Positions 23,300-33,173 of a stretch of 64,000 nt of DNA are shown piece by piece. The notes under the pieces were generated by a model, which saw nothing but the letters and a program-made list of their open reading frames with translations, did not search any database and was not told the origin of the DNA. The DNA comes from Phyllostachys edulis (lineage: Eukaryota > Streptophyta > Magnoliopsida > Poales > Poaceae), in NCBI GenBank assembly GCA_036346405.1, contig CM070554.1, positions 39,236,204-39,300,203 of the forward strand. The letters are read 5' to 3'. A program made the position numbers and the translations under genes. Every line of letters starts with the position of its first letter. The stretch's first letter is position 1.

Positions 23300-26200
23300 C
23301 TACTCTGAAGAGGGAGATCCCAATTGCATCTCCTCCGAGACCTTCCTACCGACTGGCTGCATTTCTTCAATCAAACGACTTGCTTCTGCCTTAGGGCAGT
23401 CGAAGTCGGCGTCGATTGGTTGCACATTAAGGTTGGGGTCATGAGCTTTAAGTTTTGCCAATACATAACTTATTGCACCTTCGACCACCTCCTTTATCGA
23501 GTCAGCTTGGTTGGTCTTCAGAGTGGTCACCAGTTCTTACAAAATCCCGACTTGTTCCCCAATAGTACTTAAGTGAGCAGCTATCGTGTCTTCTGGAGGA
23601 GATTTTCCCTCACCACGCAGCTCACCAAGTATATTATTCAGGAGCATGATGTTGTCTTGAAGATTAATCTTCGTTGACTTCATCTCCTGTTGGTTACGAG
23701 TCGAAGCCTCAAGGAGTTGTTCATTCTCGACTACTTGCTCTGAATGGGGTAAGACTAGTCAAGCAAAAATAATTCCTAGAAGAGGAAAGAGCTAGTTCAC
23801 AGGTAAAGAATTCCTTACCTGCTAGTCGAAATCTCAGCCTCTCAATATCTTGATCTTTATCTTTGGCGATACGAGAAATCTCGTGAATGACCAAAGTTTT
23901 ATCTTTAACTTCGATTTGGAGCCTTCTCATTTCGTCCTCTTTTTCTGAAAAGAAGTAAGAGTTAAAAAGGTAAAGATTAACGACATAAGCAGTCTTAAGT
24001 TTAGCACTTATTGTTTATCTCTCCCTGTAATTTTTGAGCTGCAGAGTTATCCTCCTGAAGCTTCTTCAAGAGATCTTCTTTCTCTTCCCTTAGCTTTCTC
24101 GTCTCGTCTTTTTCATAATCGAGCGAGTCAGCCATGGTCTTTTCGTCACTATTTCACCTATAAAGGTTAAAAGTAGACATGAGCACTATCTAACTGGTCA
24201 TAAGTCTTTCTACAACTAGCACCTAGTCGTGAGTTTTTCCATGACAAACCCCATAAGCACTATATAAGTGGTCAAATCAAAAAAGACTACAAATAACAGT
24301 GACTTACCACCTCTCTGTCTGTTCGCACAGTTCCGCTTTTTCTTGTTGTAGCCCTACAAGTTGTCGGTGATATTCACCAACAGTGGCAATTTGTTCTAGA
24401 GCTTTCTGCAAAAAAAAAGACAGTAAGAAGCAAGGGAAGGCCGCACATATAAGTATCCTTAAATACTTACATTCATGGTCGTCCGAGCAAACATCGAGAA
24501 AACCATTGTTGGACTCTTCAGCTTATCTATCTTCGCGACTTGATCCCACCAAACATTCTCGAGACGCTCGTTGTCAAAAATTTCCCCTCTGTTGGGAATA
24601 TCTTTGGGATGAGGGACTTGATCGCGAGATCTAAAAGCAAATGACCCCACGATGGAAGCAGGCCCAAGGAAATCAGCACAGAAGTTGAAGTACTCCTCGT
24701 CTTCTGATTTTGTAACTACAGCTTCTCTTTGGAGACCGGGAGGTACGTTTGCAACGACTTCCTTCCCGGCACGGTGGTTAGATACATCACTACCCTGGCC
24801 AGAGGCTTCTACCGCTGCCTCTGCTGCCCCCACGACCACCTCAGCGGTCGTAGCAACTACCTCAGTGGTTGTAGCAACCACTTCAGAAGCCACGACTTCC
24901 TCCGCCACTCGAGCAGTGGGTGATCCTTCGACCACTCCTATTGTCATCTCTCCATCTATTGGAGAGGTGACAATAGACTTCTCAATAGAAGCATCCTCGG
25001 GGGCTGAAGGAGTCGGGCTAAGAGCAACAAAAGGAAAGCACTTTAAGTTGTGAAAAGTAAAAGGTAAATGTTGTTCTTACACTTTAGTCTTTCTCTCATA
25101 CCTTTGCACTCTGGACTTAACCAGGAACTTATGAGTCACCTTCCCAACGGAAGATTTCTTCGACTTCTTTTCTACGACCACGTCTGGTCGAAGTTCAAGT
25201 TGAAGGATAGGCTCAGCCACGACCACGTCTGGTCGTAGATTCTAAACAGGAGCCATCTCTCTGATCTCCTGACTTTCCGGATGGCCGAGATCAGTCTCAA
25301 CCACTCCGAGATCGGCGCTTCCCTCGACCACAGGCTCTGCTGGAGTAGCATTATCCTTTACAAAAGACATAAAGTCCTTCCAGTTCTCATTTTCTAGTCG
25401 CTTGACAAAACTAGGAGAGGCAGATTCTGCGAAAGTTTTCTTGTCATAATAGAAGGGTACCTTGGCCTTGCGGGCTTTGCGCTTAAGAGGTTCTGCTGCT
25501 TCGATCTCTTTAGCTTCAGCTGCTTCAACCTCCCTGGCTTTAGCTGCATCCGTATCTACAGCAGATTTTGTAGAAGACCTAGTCGAAATAAAAGAATTTG
25601 AGCTTGCCCCTCCCTTGTCAGCGAGTTTCACGAGTCGACGCTTCTTAGACGGAGGAGCTGGACTTTTTTCCGCTGTCATCCCTGCACCGATGGTTATCAG
25701 TTCGACCTCATGGTCGTCCTGACGATTTTTCATACCTACTTTCGTTAAAAAAAAAGAAAAGAATTACTGACCAATCGTAAGATTTTCTACGACTAGTATC
25801 CAGTCGTAAGTTTTTCTACGACATTTCCTTGATCATAAGGTTTTCTACGATCACTACCAAGTCATAAGTTTTTCTACGATAAACAACCAGTCATAAGTCT
25901 TTCTACAACTCTAAAGTCCTAAGGATAAAATCAACCCTTGATTACCTTTAGGCACTCCATCTTCTCTTCTGCGGATAAAACCGCAAGGATTTGAGGAACT
26001 GCCACTCCACGTGGCGGAGATTTCTCACAAACAAGTTTGACCCGAACGTCGATCTCTGCTTGTGAAAGATCTGTGCAAACAGATAAGATATTCATTAGAC
26101 CACTTTGAGAAAGACCAAACTGAGAGCTAAGTCGAAGATTCACTTACTCTCCTTGTAGTCGCTGGTCGGGTCTTTTGGCCCCGTGTACCTCCACATAGGA

Positions 26201-26879
26201 GGTACTCATTTCTTCAAAGGGCTAATTCGACGTGTGATGAAATCCTTCACCACATGCCATCCGGTCAGTCCCTCCTCTTTCAAGTCCTTGATGACTTGAA
26301 TGTAGGGAGGAATCCGACCAAGATCCTTCGGAGTCGAATCCCAAGAAGAAATCTTCTCGGCAGCCTTCCCCGCGAAAGTAAGGCTGTCATCTTGGGTGGT
26401 TTTCTAGTAAAACCACCTCTTCCTCCATCCCGGCCATGAAGACCGGGTAAACATCTGAATATACTCCTTCGATTTCCTGTCATGGAGCTTCAGACCACAA
26501 CTCCCAGCAATCCTAGATTGTCGAGCCATTCCATAAAAATATTGAAAGAGCTCGAGGTCTGCTGGAATTCCAGGTATGCCTCACATAGATACACGAATAC
26601 ACTTAGCATTGTGATGGAATTAGGATCGAGATTCACTAATTCCACCCCAAAGTGCTCGAGTACGAGTGTGAGAAAAGAGTGAGCAGGCAATCGAAGGCCA
26701 CACTCACAATATGCCTGGAAGACGGGGATTTGTCCAATCTCCCCCAACGGCCAATGCTGCCCAACCGCCGCAATCCACTTCACAATAACCTTCTCTGGAA
26801 TCTTCCCAGCGTCGACCAAGGCTTGAATCTTCACCGCATCTATCTCCGACTTGGCCCACTCGGAAACTGTTCTGGCCAT
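23300..26879 (-). pseudogene. Antisense accessory gene of Tat element, copy 1 (PF04195-like), broken
   Basis: The gene runs on the minus strand from ATG at 26879 to a stop at 23300. Exon 1 (26879-26148) has the PF04195-type core: 'PVFQAYCECGLRLPAH', 'NSITMLSVFVYLCEAYL'. Inferred further exons are 26070-25946 (DLSQ-like segment), ~25739-25103 (lysine-rich, then 'KVPFYYDKKTFAESASPSFV'), 25017-24471 (V/A/T-rich stretch, then 'FAFRSRD', 'DNERLENVWW'), 24405-24308 and smaller 3' exons with coiled-coil character ending near 23300. Donors and acceptors follow GT/AG. Lesions: a one-base loss after CEAYL shifts the frame, a TAG follows soon after, another TAG ends the FYYDKKTF exon reading, and a TAA replaces a Gln codon in the last exon. 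Related maize protein was reported to be nuclear; the function here is unknown. Confidence 0.75.
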
Positions 26880-27023
26880 CTCTCTCAGAGAGGGGAGGTT
26901 TTGGATTAAGGAAGGTCCTAGGAGAAAGCACAATTGGGTTGGTGGCGGAGAAGGCAAGAACTCGATGAACAGTGGGAGCGATTTGGGGAAAAGTAGAAAC
27001 CCAAGTCTCACCCCCCCGGTAAG

Positions 27024-27031
27024 TATTTATA
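27024..27031 (-). promoter_or_regulatory. TATA box of the antisense accessory gene, copy 1
   Basis: The minus strand reads GGTTATAAATAC, with the TATA starting 152 bp upstream of the ATG at 26879. Copy 2 has GTTATAAAG 148 bp upstream of its ATG. Conservation of box and spacing outside the LTR argues for a promoter of its own. Confidence 0.65.
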
Positions 27032-27430
27032 ACCATATGCCTGTGTTGAAAGTGTGGAAACTCAAGGGTTGCCACCGTTTCGGGAACCGCTCCAACAGAT
27101 AGACATATAAGAGTCAATTGTGATTCTCTAAGTTTGTCTGCCCAAGAAAATTAGGTTCGTTTTTACACCTAAAGCAAAATTACTTTCTTGGCCAAGCCTT
27201 TCTGGCCAAATGAAATATCAATCAGAAAGGTTTTACTTCCGATCACCATACTACGACTATTTGATAGTCGTAAGTAACCTTATTGACCAAGTATATTCCT
27301 GGTCAAAGTGATGTACAAATATCGAAGAGTTTTCCCTTCGACCATCTCTCCACGACCCTCTCACGGTCATAAGACCATCTACGACTCCTTTACCAAGTAA
27401 GTTACTTTCACTTGAAGCTGGGGGGCTAGA

Positions 27431-28225
27431 TGACAAGGATCTAATAATACTCATTTTATCTTTTATCTATAATTCTTATTATGAGTAAATATGATGTCAT
27501 GTGATCCCTAAGTATACCCCTTATATTTACAAGGGAGAAGCCTACCAGGTGGTCGTAAGTTGTTCTACGACCACCCCCATAGTCGTAAGTCTTGCTACGA
27601 CTACCTTATGGTCTAAGTTCTTCTACGATCACTATCCAGTCGTAAGTTATTCTATGACTACCCCATGGTTGTAAGCTTTTCTACGACCAGGTCAGCTACG
27701 ATTACCTTATGATCAATAAAACCAACAAACGAGTGGGTCCAATTGATTAAGAAATCCAAGCAGTCAACATACGCTGTTATTCTACGGAGTAATAGCACAT
27801 AATACCCCATTATCTCTGACAAATAACTGCCAGGCGGCATGAAGGAGTTAACACTCTGGTGATTACTACAAATATGGGCCCGTTATAGGACATGATGATG
27901 CGCCTCTTCACCTGGAGAAATGGCTACTCCTTCACGGCTATATAAAGGCGGCGATCAGAGAAGAAGAGGAGGGCAATCGGAGACGGAGAACACAGCAAGC
28001 AATCGGGAAGACAGGCACTATCTTCTGTAATAGTCTTAGTCTTTTCTCCCGATTGTACAAGATATACTCAATACCATACACACACAGGAGTAGGGTTGTT
28101 ATTCTCCCCGGAGAAGGCCTGAACCTGTATAAATATTCCCGTGTCAATCTCTCCACGTGATTCCATTCTAGGAGACCCCCCGAATCAAACAATCTTTACG
28201 TAAGTTCGGTTCTAAAACACCGACA
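27431..28225 (+). repeat. 3' LTR of Tat element copy 1
   Basis: It starts TGACAAGGATCTAATAATAC straight after a purine-rich tract with six Gs (27414-27430), and ends ACACCGACA at 28225. A TATA box (CTATATAAAGG, 27938-27947) precedes a transcribed-looking region with AGAAGAAGAGGAGGG. The LTR at 58606-59384 is its inverse homologue. ATACT (28226-28230) may be the right target-site duplication. The short inverted phrase GTCGTA...TACGAC recurs at 27550-27690. Confidence 0.8.
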
Positions 28226-28432
28226 ATACTACACACCAAAAAGGATTATGTACAACATACTACACTACATAACTGTACATCTAAAACTATATAATCCATT
28301 CGGTTAAAAAAGTTACCTAAAAGGTGGATGACTGGACGGGCAGTGCTTTGCTAGCTTCTCTCCTCCCCTCTACTCCTCTATGCTCCTCTCCCTTCCCTAC
28401 CCTCTTTCTCTTTTTTCTAAATAACAACGAGA

Positions 28433-28812
28433 GGGACATACGGGATCCCTACCACCATTTGAAATGATGATTTTACAAAAAATTTAATATTAAAAAAATT
28501 AGGGACTTGCGAGATCCCCGTCGCCATTTGAAATGATGATTGTGCTAAATGTTAATATTAAAAAAATTTAACCGGGGGATCCCTATCTCCAGTTGAAATG
28601 GTGATAGGGTCCTATCGCCAGTTGGAATGGCGATAGGGCCATGTTGCTAGTCGAAGTGACGACAAGACCCTTTTTGTACTGTTTGAGGCTACTGTCGCCA
28701 TTTGAATGGCGACAGGACAATTTTGCCATTTCAAATGGCGACAATAGCCTATTTTTGTAAAAAAAATCGACTATTTACTTTTGTAATTTTCTTTTAAATA
28801 ATATTATTTCAA
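28433..28812. repeat. Fragment related to the ends of the Mutator-like element
   Basis: The final ~50 bp ('tttaaataatattatttcaaaaaaaaatc') matches the right end of the element at 30109-32991 in the same orientation. It is preceded by palindromes of the CTATCGCC...GGCGATAG type. At 28433-28580 a ~75-bp unit ('gatcccc.tcgccatttgaaatgatgatt') is tandemly duplicated. It is probably a small deleted relative; its left end is unclear. Confidence 0.55.
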
Positions 28813-28899
28813 AAAAAAATCTAACTTTAATGGAGTTGCTAGCCCACGCTATATCATTGGAATGCATTTCCAACGGTATAGCGGTTTCGTGCAGTTTCG

Positions 28900-29690
28900 T
28901 GAAGTTTTAGTTGCTTAAAAGTTCTAGATTTCGAGTTTGACGTTTCGACTAGGTTTCAACACATTTTAGATTTTTAGAAGATTCCAAGAAAGTTTCAAGC
29001 CTAAGTTTCAACAAGTTTCAAATTTAGGTAGGTTTTTGTGTTTTGTTTTCCCCCATGTCTGCAACTTAGTTATATGCAAAATAGTTCATAAAGTTTTAAG
29101 AAGTCTTGTGAAAATATTTTAAAAGTTTATGGTTTTAGTGAGTTTCATGTATTTCTATAAGTTTCCAAGAAACTTTTAAGCCCAAGTTTCGATAAGTTTC
29201 AGATTTTGGAATTCATGTTTCAACAAGTTTAAGACAAAATAGTTTCAAAAAGCTTCATTAAGTTTCATGAAGTTTCAACAAGTCTCATAAAAACATTTTA
29301 AAAGTTTTAAGTTTCAGTAAGTTTCACGTATTTCTAGAAGTTTTCAGAATATTCCAAGGAAGTTTTAAGCCCAACTTTCATATTTAGAAAGTCAAGCTTT
29401 AACAAATTTTAGACAAAAGAGTTTCAAGAAATTTCAGCAAGTTTCAACATGTTTCAAGAAGTTTCAACAAATTTTAGATTTTGGAATACAAGTTTTAGAC
29501 AAAAGAGTTTCAAGAAGTTTCAGCAAGTTTCAACATGTTTTCAAGAAGTTTCATATTTTAGAACTTAAGTTTCAACAACTTTCAGATAAAAGAGTTTCAA
29601 GAAGTTTCAACAAATTCAGACAAAAAAATTCAAAACATTTCAGGAAGTTTCAACAAGTTCAACAAGTTTCATCAAAAATCAAAGAAGAAC
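28900..29690. repeat. Degenerate AAGTTTCA-rich simple repeat
   Basis: About 800 bp made of variants of 'agtttcaacaagtttca', 'aagtttcaagaagtttca' and 'agacaaaagagtttca', with a loose higher-order repeat (the 'gacaaaagagtttcaagaa' phrase recurs near 29410, 29500 and 29585). No open frame. Origin unknown. Confidence 0.85.
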
Positions 29691-29699
29691 AAAATTTCT

Positions 29700-30099
29700 G
29701 GACATGCTCACCTGTGGCCGCACGACCGCTTGCCGCCACAGCTTCGCTCTCGCTGGGACGTCACGGCCGTTGGCCTTCCCACCTACCACCGAGCTCGCCC
29801 ATGGCTCCGTAATCACTAGGCTGCTATGGCCGCTCACCTCCCCACACTTCACCGCACGCACCTCCGGTAGTCGCTTCCACTTGCCTCGCTCAAGCCGAGC
29901 CTGGTCACCGCCACTCCTCATCGTGTCAGACCGTAGCCTCCCACATGCTTGCAGCCACACAAAGTGCGGAGGACCAGCCCAGTTACATAAGATGTATCTA
30001 CCTTCCGTTGCTAAGAGAAAAAACGCTATACGTTTTAACTTTAATGCACGAGCCCATTACGTTCTGAGATGAACTTGCCGAGCCCATAGTTGACGGCAG
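29700..30099. other. GC-rich block, no supported gene
   Basis: Abrupt change from A/T-rich repeats to ~60% GC at 29700-29960, with Ala/Pro/Ser/Arg-rich frames on both strands (29679-29960 minus, 29704-30072 plus). Neither has a family motif. It may be a captured gene piece or unannotated TE leader. Confidence 0.35.
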
Positions 30100-30193
30100 A
30101 TAATAAACAAATTTTTTTTTAATAATATTTTTTTAAAACAAAATTACAAAAATATATAATCGCCCCAAAAAATTACAGAAATGGGTTCTTGTC

Positions 30194-30372
30194 GCCAGTT
30201 GAAATGGCGACAGGAACCTATCGCCATTTCAACTGGCGATAGGAACCCTGACCGCTCCTGTCGCCGGTCCAACTACCTATCGCCAGTTGAAATGGCGATA
30301 GGAATGTGAACAATGTTCCTATCGCCATTTCAATCGGCGATAGGTTCTGTCGCCGATTGAAACGGCGACGAG
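30194..30372. repeat. Palindrome array, left subterminal
   Basis: At least four hairpin-forming units of the type 'cctatcgccatttcaa..ggcgatagg' or 'tgtcgcc..ttgaaatggcgaca' in tandem. The right subterminal array (32738-32908) carries the same motif. Likely transposase-binding or hairpin sites by analogy with other DNA transposons. Confidence 0.8.
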
Positions 30373-30380
30373 ATGCCATG

Positions 30381-30387
30381 TATAAAT
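30381..30387 (+). promoter_or_regulatory. TATA box of the plant-mobile-domain gene
   Basis: TATAAAT follows the palindrome array directly. About 30 bp downstream begins a purine-rich leader that ends in a consensus-like donor (CTCGCAG|GTACAT at 30538/30539), consistent with a noncoding first exon. Confidence 0.5.
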
Positions 30388-30544
30388 GTCAGAAAAATCC
30401 TTCCAAACCTCATTTTAATTCCAAAAAAAAGAATCGAGAAGGAGAGGAAGAGAAAGAAAGGTAGCGAAGCGCTGCTCGTTCGTCGCGGAGGAGATAGATC
30501 CAGAGAGCAGTGGATCTAGTAGACCGGTCATCTCGCAGGTACAT

Positions 30545-30930
30545 TTTTCGATTAGAATTAAGTAGTTTAGCAAGTAGAATGAAGTAGAATATGGACATAG
30601 AATCAAGTAGAATAGTGACATAGGATTAAGTAGAGTAGATAATTGTAGCGAAATTATGTATAGAATTGTAGTGAAAGAGCGACTAGAATCAAGTAGAATA
30701 GCGACTAGAATGAAGTGGAATATCGACATAGAATCAAGTAGAATAGCGACTAGAATGAAGTAGAATTGCGACATAGAATCAAGTAGAATAGCAACATAGA
30801 ATTAAGTATAATGTCCAGTAGAATTAAGTATAATAACGAATAGAATCAAGTAGAATAACGACTAGAATCAAGTAGACTAGCGATATAGAATCAAGTAGAA
30901 TAACGACTAGAATTAAGTAGACTAGCGACG
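30545..30930 (+). repeat. Minisatellite in the 5' leader intron
   Basis: About 16 variants of 'agaatcaagtagaatagcgact' (period ~20-23 bp, often alternating as a ~43-bp pair with 'acatagaatcaagtagaat') fill the intron from 30539 to 31023. The minus-strand ORFs over it are repeat translations. Confidence 0.85.
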
Positions 30931-31025
30931 TAGTGTAGTTCATCGTATATTATGTGAGATGTGTATAGTGTAGTTTATCGTACATGTTTCGCACTTTTTA
31001 CAAAGTATGCACTTAATTTGTAGAT

Positions 31026-32450
31026 ATGGCAGACGGAGGTCAGTATGAGTTGCTTGACCCGATGATTGATGCACATCACCGTAGCCGTCTCAGTACCGTG
31101 CTCCCCCAGGAGGACGAGGCACCGATTGAGCTTGGCGTTTGCTTTACCGTGCACGCCTATCAGGGCATGGAGGCTGCACGCACTGGATTCCGAGGTACGT
31201 ATAGTTTTAATACACTCAATCGCGGTATGACTACTTTGCGTGCATTCACGTTTATTCTTAATCGTTTTGACGTAGGTTGAGAGCGGCAGGCCTCCTTCCA
31301 CTAGCGAGGATGGTGGAGGCGACTTTCGAGGATGATCAGACCGTCTTGGTCGACGCGTCTGGCGCTTTCCGACGACCGGGCCGCCGACGGCGTTGGTTGA
31401 CCGCCGAGGCGAGACGCACACGTTCCACCTTCCGTGCGGGGAGATGACGCCGACGCTGCAGGACGTGAGCTTCCTGCTCGGGTTGCCATGCGCAGGCCGC
31501 CCCCTGCCGGCGTACGACATCTCGGCCACGTGGCGCACTGACCTCCTAGCGAGGTTCCACGATGTCTTTGCCGGCAAGAACTACACCGAAGTTCAAAGAC
31601 CCGCCGACGGGCGACGTTGAAGTGGATCTGCCAGTTCTACGTAAGTATTTGTAATTATTGTCATCTCGCTTAAATTCGTATGTGAAACTTGCTGCTGAAT
31701 TCTACATTTCTTCTTGCAGCCCGAGCGCATGGCGCCTGGCGCAGGGGACGTGGTTGTTAGGAGGCACTTTGAGGCCTACCTGCTATGGTTGTTCGGGTGG
31801 GTCATGTTTCTGGGGTCCCACGGCGACAGCGTCGACAAGCACTACGTCCGGTACGCACACGAGGTGGCCAACATGGAGATTGCTGAGATCCTCCCACGCT
31901 GGGTCCGGCCAGATTTTGCGCTGACGTATCACAAGATCGGCGACAGCGTGCCACCGTATCAGACAACTCTATCCTCTCCGGATGTCCACTACTGCGGCTA
32001 TGGTCCTTCGAAGCCAGATCGGACGACCACGGTGGACTTGACAAAGATATACGATCTCCTTGTGCGTTGTGGCCGACGAGGTGGACCGCCCCACCATGGG
32101 CACGGTTTGGTGTCACGACGGGTTAGTTTTATGATCATTTTTATGTATTATAATCACAATTTGGTGTGCTAAGTTTGCGGTGTTCTATTGCACAGTCACC
32201 TTCACGCCGATCACTTCGCAGGGTCTTACCCGAGTACATCGCGATGTTCGATCACCGACCGATGACCGCGTCATCCGACACCGTACACTACGGAGAGGCT
32301 TATCCAATGGCGCCGACGGTCGGCCATCATCCCGCTGAACCTCTCACATACTCGGATCGTCGCAGCGAGAGACCGAGGCGACGGGAGTGTGCCCCAAGAG
32401 GGCCGCCAAGAGATATTTGGTCCTTCAAATATCAGTCATACCATGTAAAT
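31026..32450 (+). pseudogene. Plant mobile domain (PMD-type) gene in transposon, probably broken
   Basis: Exon 2 (from 31024, ATG at 31026) encodes an acidic start MADGGQYELLDP and ends near 31194 at CGAG|GTACGT. After an intron to 31275, the frame reads LPLARMVEATFEDDQ and then, in a different frame, 'LVDRRGETHTFHLPCGEMTP' and 'LQDVSFLLGLPCAGRPLP', the signature of plant mobile domain proteins (PF10536). A further intron (31641-31719) precedes 'HFEAYLLWLFGWVMFLGSHG'. The frame change between VEATF and LVDRRGE near 31380 and another after 'LTKIYDLL' (~32055) suggest indels. PMD proteins occur both as host silencing factors and as transposon cargo. The position inside inverted repeats makes this the cargo type. 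Confidence 0.7.
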
Positions 32451-32737
32451 ATTAATATATGAACAACTCTTATTATGTTAGTCTCATGTTTCGAAATCTC
32501 TTTTTAGTACCATGTTTCGCATTCCATTCTTTCGCATCATCGTAATATCACTTAGCCTCGTGACTTACGAATAATTAATATCTCAAACGCCCTCGTAAAA
32601 TTCTCTGTAAATTCACCGCGAAGAGGACAACATACGATCATTATAAATTGTTATTACGAGATTAATAGATTTTGTACCGTTAAAATTTTATAAAAATCAT
32701 AAGGACGTAAAGTGGACTTGCAAATTAGGGTTGAGAG

Positions 32738-32908
32738 GAACACGTCGCCGTTTCAATGGCGACGAAACCTATCGCCCGATTGAAATGGCGGCAGAACCTA
32801 TCGCCATTTCAAATGGCGATAGGTAGTTGGACCGGCGACAGAGGCGGTCAGGTTCCTATCGCCCGATTGAAATGGCGATAGGTTCTGTCGTCATTTCAAT
32901 GGCGGCAT
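32738..32908. repeat. Palindrome array, right subterminal
   Basis: Inverted counterpart of 30194-30372, with four units built on 'cctatcgcc.gattgaaatggcgataggt'. The spacer phrase 'gtagttggaccggcgacag' here matches the inverse of 'ctgtcgccggtccaactac' at 30260-30280, confirming that the two arrays are opposite ends of one element. Confidence 0.8.
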
Positions 32909-33173
32909 GCGAACTCATTCTGTAATTTTTTGAGGCGATTATATATTTTTATAATTTTGTTTTAAAAAAATATTATTTTAAAAAAAAATCGATAATAAAC
33001 GGGGCGCGTTGGGCCTCAAATGCCTCTACCAACAGCCCAAAATCCAAACTCCCACACACTATCCGAAACGAAACGGCACTTGCCAACCCCAAATCCTCAT
33101 CTGCCACCCACGGACAAGCTTAGCTTAGGAGTGAAAGGATAAGCGGAGGAAGAACCATCGAAGGAGGAAGAAG

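Larger units (their letters stand above)
22440..28225 (+). mobile_element. 3' part of Tat-lineage Ty3/gypsy element, copy 1
   Basis: Read on the plus strand this is the 3' end of a gypsy element: spacer with short tandem repeats (22473-23030), an antisense accessory gene (26879 down to 23300), a polypurine tract (27414-27430) and a 3' LTR (27431-28225). The same order is found in inverse orientation at 58606-64000. No gag-pol is present, because the element is truncated on the left against a copia LTR fragment. A long 3' internal region carrying an antisense gene is known from maize Grande-type Tat elements, and the accessory protein belongs to the family usually labelled 'putative gypsy-type transposon' (PF04195). 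The lineage call rests on that architecture, as reverse transcriptase is absent here. Confidence 0.75.
30109..32991 (+). mobile_element. Mutator-like DNA transposon carrying a plant-mobile-domain gene
   Basis: The ends form an inverted repeat of ~80 bp: left 'tttttttttaataatattttttt' then 'aaaacaaaattacaaaaatatataatcgcc', and the same in inverse order at 32930-32991. ATAATAAAC flanks both sides (30100-30108 and 32992-33000; ten bases match if G is included), fitting the 9-bp duplication of Mutator-like elements. Inside each end lies an array of short palindromes CTATCGCC...GGCGATAG. A TATA box, leader, spliced intron and broken protein gene fill the middle. Long terminal repeats plus a gene-like cargo without transposase fit a cargo-carrying MULE. 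The termini lack the usual GGG/GAG start, so superfamily assignment is tentative. Confidence 0.7.

Noticed and set aside
24652..25053. Plus-strand ORF rich in Thr/Ser/Ala (133 codons)
   Set aside because: It is antisense to the real V/A/T-rich exon of the accessory gene (24471-25017, minus), whose homologue in copy 2 is conserved in the opposite frame.
29704..30072. 122-codon plus-strand ORF in GC-rich DNA
   Set aside because: An almost equally open minus-strand frame overlaps it. Composition alone explains both and no family motif is visible.
31026..31280. Treating the MADGG ORF as a complete 84-aa protein
   Set aside because: A splice donor at 31195 and downstream plant-mobile-domain sequence show that it is only an exon of a longer, broken gene.
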